Source of the DNA: Haemophilus influenzae
GTDB lineage: Bacteria; Pseudomonadota; Gammaproteobacteria; Enterobacterales; Pasteurellaceae
Length of the DNA stretch: 64,000 nucleotides
Reading direction: 5' to 3'
Assembly (NCBI RefSeq): GCF_900475755.1
Contig: NZ_LS483411.1
Span: 806,001-870,000, forward strand
Under the pieces are notes generated by a model, which searched no databases, was not told the origin of the DNA, and saw only the letters and a program-made list of their open reading frames with translations. The first letter of the stretch is position 1, and each line of letters starts with the position of its first letter. The translations under genes and the position numbers were made by a program. Of this stretch, positions 60,608 to 64,000 are shown piece by piece.

Positions 60608-60970
60608 ATGAAAATTATTTACATTATTTTAGGTTTTCTTTCACTTGCAATTGGCATCATTGGCATTTTCCTTCCTCTTTTGCCTACCACGCCTTTTTTA
60701 TTACTTACTTTATTTTTCTTCACAAAAGGTTCAAAACGCTTAGAACAATGGTTTTTAGGCACAAGTATTTATCAAAAACATCTCAAGTCCTTTCATGAAA
60801 ATCGATCATTAAAGAAAAATACCAAAATTTGTATTTTGACTTTTGTTACCACAATGCTACTAATTGGTTTTTATTTCACGCCAAGTGTAATAGGGCGTAG
60901 TGTTATTGTTGCGTTGATTTGTATTAAGTTTTGGTTCTTCTTATTTTGGATTAAAACCGAAAATGAATAA
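60608..60970 (+). CDS. DUF454 (YbaN-like) inner-membrane protein
   Basis: 120 residues with three to four hydrophobic segments (about 3-40, 78-97, 98-115). The N-terminal GFLSLAIGIIGIFLPLLPTT and the FFFTKGSKRLEQWF segment are typical of DUF454. Function unknown. The ATG has an AGGAA site. Its stop overlaps the start of the next gene by 8 bases (ATGAATAA), so the two are translationally coupled. Confidence 0.85.
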   Translation: MKIIYIILGFLSLAIGIIGIFLPLLPTTPFLLLTLFFFTKGSKRLEQWFLGTSIYQKHLKSFHENRSLKKNTKICILTFVTTMLLIGFYFTPSVIGRSVIVALICIKFWFFLFWIKTENE

Positions 60971-62507
60971 TTTTCTCGCTTTGTGCCAGAGAAGTGCGGT
61001 TATTTTTTCTATTATTTTTACGGTGGTGGCTTGTGATAAAGTGGATAGTCCCAAGCCTATTTCGCCACAAGTTGAGACACCAAAAAATACTCAATTAGAA
61101 TCTAACCGAGTTGAATTAAAATGTGGTGTTTATGGCGATTTGACTTTGCAACCTTGGCAAGCACAAAGCGAAGAACAAACTCAATTATTACGGGATCTTT
61201 TTGAAGGCTTAACAGCTTATGATGCGCAAGGTAATCTTGTTCCAGCTGTAGCAGAAAATTGGCAAACCGAAGACAATAAAACTTGGATCTTTACTTTGCG
61301 TGAAAATGCCAAATGGTCAAATGGCGAGCCTATCACTGCATCAGATTTTGTACAATCTTGGCAAACACTTTCTCAATCTGAAAGCCCAATTAAAAATTAT
61401 TTGGCTTTTATGAATGTGAAGAATGCGAAGGCAGTATTGGAAAAAGCGTTATCTGTTGAATCCCTAGGATTGTTTGCCGAAAATGACCGTACTTTACGCA
61501 TTGAATTAGATAAAGCATCGCCATATTTGCCTTCTATGCTGGCACACGTCAGCCTTTTGCCTCGCTATGCTAAATCGACTGAAACATTTATCAGCAATGG
61601 TGCATATCAATTACAAAGTCAGTCTGAAAATCAGCATATTTTAACTACCAATCCTTATTACTGGGCAAAAGAAAAAGTGATATTTCAACAAGTGAAGTAT
61701 CAAAAAATTATAGCAGATGCAGATTTGTCTGATTTTGATGTTGTAATGAATCCGAAAAAAGTCGATCAGAATATCCAAGATTATCCGCAACTTTGTACTT
61801 ACTTCTATGAGTTTAATCTTTCCGATCCTGTGTTACAAAAAAGTGCGGTAAGAAAAGCCATTGTTTCGATGATTTCTACCAAGAATTTGGTTGCAGATAT
61901 TGCTCATCTTCATCCTAACAATACTTTTTTGCCAAAATCGATGCTCGGAGAGCAAGAATCTGTTTGGGAGCCAGTTGTTGCAGAGCAGCTTCTTTCCCAA
62001 AATCAAATTAATGAAACTCGTCCATTGAAATTACGTATTCGTTATGATGATTCATCTCTGAATCAAACCATTGCAATGCGATTAAATCATCAATTATCAC
62101 AATCTGATTTATTACGAGTTGAAAATCAAGGGACGAGCTGGCAAGAATTGCAAACAGCTCGCACAAAAGGCGATTTTCAATTAATTCGTTCTGGCTGGTG
62201 TGCTGATTTTAATGATCCTGCAGCCTTTCTAAATTTATTCTATTCAAAAAGCCCAGATAACAAAAATGGCTATAAAAATGCGGAATTTGATCGTTTATTT
62301 GAAAATGCAATGACGACGACATCAGAAAAAGTGCGGTTAGAAAATTACGTAAAATTGAAAGAGATGATTCAGCAAGAACATTTAGTGTTACCTATTTTTC
62401 AATATAGTACGCCAGTTTATCTCGCACCAAGTATAATGGGTGCGCAAGTAAATTCTGTCGGTGTCATTTACAGTAAAGATTTGTGGAGAAAGGTTAAAAA
62501 TCAGTAA
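60963..62507 (+). CDS. OppA/DppA-family peptide-binding lipoprotein
   Basis: Periplasmic solute-binding protein (SBP_bac_5). 514 residues with a lipoprotein signal peptide; the lipobox is VVAC with Cys24. The conserved FEGLTAYDAQGNLVPAVAENW and WSNGEPITASDFVQSW regions are present. No permease or ATPase gene is adjacent, so it must use a remote transporter or act as an orphan. Ligand (peptide, heme or other) is unknown. Coupled to the upstream DUF454 gene. Confidence 0.85.
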   Translation: MNNFLALCQRSAVIFSIIFTVVACDKVDSPKPISPQVETPKNTQLESNRVELKCGVYGDLTLQPWQAQSEEQTQLLRDLFEGLTAYDAQGNLVPAVAENWQTEDNKTWIFTLRENAKWSNGEPITASDFVQSWQTLSQSESPIKNYLAFMNVKNAKAVLEKALSVESLGLFAENDRTLRIELDKASPYLPSMLAHVSLLPRYAKSTETFISNGAYQLQSQSENQHILTTNPYYWAKEKVIFQQVKYQKIIADADLSDFDVVMNPKKVDQNIQDYPQLCTYFYEFNLSDPVLQKSAVRKAIVSMISTKNLVADIAHLHPNNTFLPKSMLGEQESVWEPVVAEQLLSQNQINETRPLKLRIRYDDSSLNQTIAMRLNHQLSQSDLLRVENQGTSWQELQTARTKGDFQLIRSGWCADFNDPAAFLNLFYSKSPDNKNGYKNAEFDRLFENAMTTTSEKVRLENYVKLKEMIQQEHLVLPIFQYSTPVYLAPSIMGAQVNSVGVIYSKDLWRKVKNQ

Positions 62508-62587
62508 TCGCGCTTGCAATCAAGGAAAGAATTCTTTAAGATTGGAGGCATTGGGGACAACTCCTACATCGTCCCCTTGCGATTATC

Positions 62588-62659
62588 TTAGATAACTGTG
62601 CCTGAACAGCTAACTAAACAACAGGTAATCAAGAAAATGAAAAAGGCAATTTTTTTCAT
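62588..62659 (-). CDS. Candidate 23-residue lipopeptide gene
   Basis: Unlisted short frame: ATG at 62657-62659, stop TAA at 62588-62590. The peptide begins MKKIAFFIFLITCCL and ends VSCSGTVI: a basic N-terminus, a hydrophobic stretch and a lipobox LVSC, leaving a mature six-residue lipopeptide CSGTVI. A GGAG ribosome binding site sits 8 bases upstream. The design recalls entericidin-type and other tiny lipoproteins, but it is shorter than those I know. It lies between the convergent peptide-binding lipoprotein gene and ribA. Only start, motif and ribosome binding site support it. Confidence 0.55.
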   Translation of the reverse strand: MKKIAFFIFLITCCLVSCSGTVI

Positions 62660-62671
62660 TTTACTTACTCC

Positions 62672-62717
62672 TGATAAGCCCCGATCTTTGGAATACGAGA
62701 CGGGGTTTCTCGTTTTT
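62672..62717. other. Structured leader / overlapping terminator
   Basis: ACGAGA and TCTCGT form a 6-bp hairpin whose loop CCCCG can pair with CGGGG just before the ribosome binding site on the minus strand. Read on the plus strand the same stem is followed by TTTTT, so it may also end the lipoprotein transcript. Confidence 0.4.
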
Positions 62718-62766
62718 GGCAATATGCTAAAAAATCCTTCGATTATTCCGTAATTGAGAGTTTAAA

Positions 62767-62807
62767 TAAAAAAGCCACACTGTTCAATATAACAGTATGG
62801 CTTTTTT
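62767..62807. terminator. Bidirectional terminator after ribA
   Basis: AAAAAAGCCACACTGTT and AACAGTATGGCTTTTTT form a long stem with one mismatch and runs of A and T at the ends. Confidence 0.85.
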
Positions 62808-62823
62808 AACATATATTATTTTA

Positions 62824-63474
62824 CTAAATAATCTCTTCTTGGCAATGTGGGCAAGTCATTAAATGTTGTTCATCATTGTTATGCACAATGTAATGCCCCA
62901 TTTTTTTCGCTTTAGTATCAAGATATTTTGTATTGTAGCGGTTTTCGCCAACATTAAGTGGAACTCGCTCAACCACGTTGATACCCGCTTTTTTCATCGT
63001 TTCCATTTTTTCTGGGTTGTTGGTCATTAAGCGAACTTTTTTTACACCGAGTAGTTCGAACATATCGGCACAGACTTCGAAGTTGCGTTCATCTGCTTTG
63101 AAACCTAAAGCAAGATTGGCTTCAATGGTATCCATTCCTTTATCTTGTAAAGAATAAGCACGGATTTTATTAATCAAACCAATTCCGCGGCCTTCTTCAC
63201 GATGATAAATTAAGACACCGCGACCTTCTTCTTGAATTTGTTTCAACGCTGTCGCCAGTTGGAACCCACAATCGCATTTTAAGCTGTGAAGCGCATCGCC
63301 AGTTAAACACTCAGAATGGATGCGTGCTAACACAGGTTCGTCAGCATTAGAAATATCGCCCATTACTAAGGCGACATGTTCTTTTTTGGTATCTGGAAAT
63401 TCAAATCCCACCATTCTGAAAATACCATATTCAGTGGGTAAATTGGCTTGCGCAACTAGCTGAATTTTTGCCAT
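62824..63474 (-). CDS. ribA: GTP cyclohydrolase II
   Basis: First step of riboflavin synthesis: opens GTP to a 2,5-diaminopyrimidine with loss of formate and pyrophosphate. 216 residues from the ATG at 63474 ([17 protein letters not shown]), which has an AGGA site; the upstream in-frame start at 63534 is unsupported. The zinc-binding cysteines are in [21 protein letters not shown], and the catalytic region [11 protein letters not shown] is complete. The C-terminal CPHC lies near the end. No FMN riboswitch is recognised upstream. Confidence 0.95.
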   Translation of the reverse strand: MAKIQLVAQANLPTEYGIFRMVGFEFPDTKKEHVALVMGDISNADEPVLARIHSECLTGDALHSLKCDCGFQLATALKQIQEEGRGVLIYHREEGRGIGLINKIRAYSLQDKGMDTIEANLALGFKADERNFEVCADMFELLGVKKVRLMTNNPEKMETMKKAGINVVERVPLNVGENRYNTKYLDTKAKKMGHYIVHNNDEQHLMTCPHCQEEII

Positions 63475-63543
63475 AAAGTGATCCTTATTCGTAGTCATTT
63501 TTGTTAGAATGCGCGCGTTATTTTTTATTATCAAGGGGCGAGC

Positions 63544-64000
63544 ATGTTTAAAAGGCTGTCATTATATACGTTATTACTTTGTCTTGTACCATTTTTTATT
63601 TGGGGTATTTCCTATCAGTGGCATGGTAATAGCCAATTAACTCAAGCTGATTATTGGCTTTATTTGCTCACTGAAACGGGTAGCGTACCTTATGCGTTGA
63701 TCACTTGTGTGTTATTTACGCTTTTATTCGCGTTTTTATTTAAAAATCCAAAACAATGGATATTAGCCGTAATTGTGATGGGGATTTCAGTTATTGCAAC
63801 TCAAGCCGCAAAAACAGGGGCAAAAGCATTATTTGAAGAACCTCGTCCGTTCACGGTTTATCTAGCTGAGCAAACTCACTCAACGCCTGAAAATTTTTAT
63901 AAAAATGACCGCACTTTGCGTGCAGAAATGGCTAAGAATTTTTATTCGATGGATTCCATTACACCAGCTTGGTTAGTTCATCATTATGAAAATGAAACGG
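63544..64000 (+). CDS. pgpB: PgpB phosphatidylglycerophosphatase B, cut by window
   Basis: PAP2-family inner-membrane phosphatase acting on phosphatidylglycerophosphate, phosphatidate and undecaprenyl pyrophosphate. 152 codons are visible from the ATG at 63544 ([16 protein letters not shown]), open to the window edge. Several membrane helices and the first catalytic motif KALFEEPRP are present; the SGH and SRxxxxxHxxxD motifs lie outside. Divergent from ribA. Confidence 0.85.
   Translation, partial: MFKRLSLYTLLLCLVPFFIWGISYQWHGNSQLTQADYWLYLLTETGSVPYALITCVLFTLLFAFLFKNPKQWILAVIVMGISVIATQAAKTGAKALFEEPRPFTVYLAEQTHSTPENFYKNDRTLRAEMAKNFYSMDSITPAWLVHHYENET

Noticed and set aside
62824..63540. FMN riboswitch for ribA
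   Set aside because: The 5' region is only about 70 bases to pgpB and lacks the conserved RFN core.

Overview
The window is chromosomal DNA of Haemophilus influenzae, or a very close Pasteurellaceae relative. The 9-base DNA uptake signal AAGTGCGGT / ACCGCACTT recurs throughout, inside genes and as inverted pairs acting as terminators. The base composition is AT-rich, and gene content and protein sequences match H. influenzae. I cannot fix the strain, but the gene order around the two rRNA operons looks different from what I remember of Rd KW20.

Layout. 1-8400: brnQ (cut by the window edge), nhaA, an Lrp/AsnC regulator, a RarD-type transporter, guaA and guaB (GMP synthesis), birA. 8456-14226: a complete rRNA operon (P1 promoter, leader with boxA, 16S, tRNA-Ile, tRNA-Ala, 23S, 5S), followed by a second, divergent 5S gene, tRNA-Asp and tRNA-Trp. 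14855-41006: psiE with a disrupted start, hemX-hemY, cyaA, gpsA-cysE, a DASS-family anion transporter, folD, tRNA-Pro and tRNA-Arg, the L-fucose operon (fucR, I, K, U, A, P), rapA, rluA, glpG-glpR, the methionine importer metNIQ and gmhB. 41047-46817: a second rRNA operon, a 5.77-kb direct repeat of the first. 46818-50406: a UDG-like protein, arcB and a DUF417 membrane protein. 50542-58440: a type I restriction-modification locus. 58442-64000: prlC, a DUF454 protein, a peptide-binding lipoprotein, a tiny unlisted lipopeptide gene, ribA and the start of pgpB.

The most unusual region is the restriction island. On the minus strand it reads hsdM, a rhuM gene, hsdS, a REP-associated tyrosine transposase (RAYT) and hsdR. 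Three REPIN-like inverted repeat pairs sit in its intergenic gaps. A 46-base imperfect copy of the 3' end of prlC lies at the far side of the island, in direct orientation with the real prlC end. The island therefore appears to be inserted at the prlC 3' end, with a duplicated boundary and no integrase present.

Visible regulation includes consensus CRP sites upstream of cyaA and between brnQ and nhaA, a CRP-like site plus a cluster of TGACC-type half-sites before fucI, MetJ-type boxes inside the metN promoter, a PurR-like operator before folD, and an inverted repeat between the -35 and -10 elements of the rRNA promoter. A 23-codon lipopeptide ORF with a good ribosome binding site and a structured leader lies between the oligopeptide-binding lipoprotein gene and ribA.
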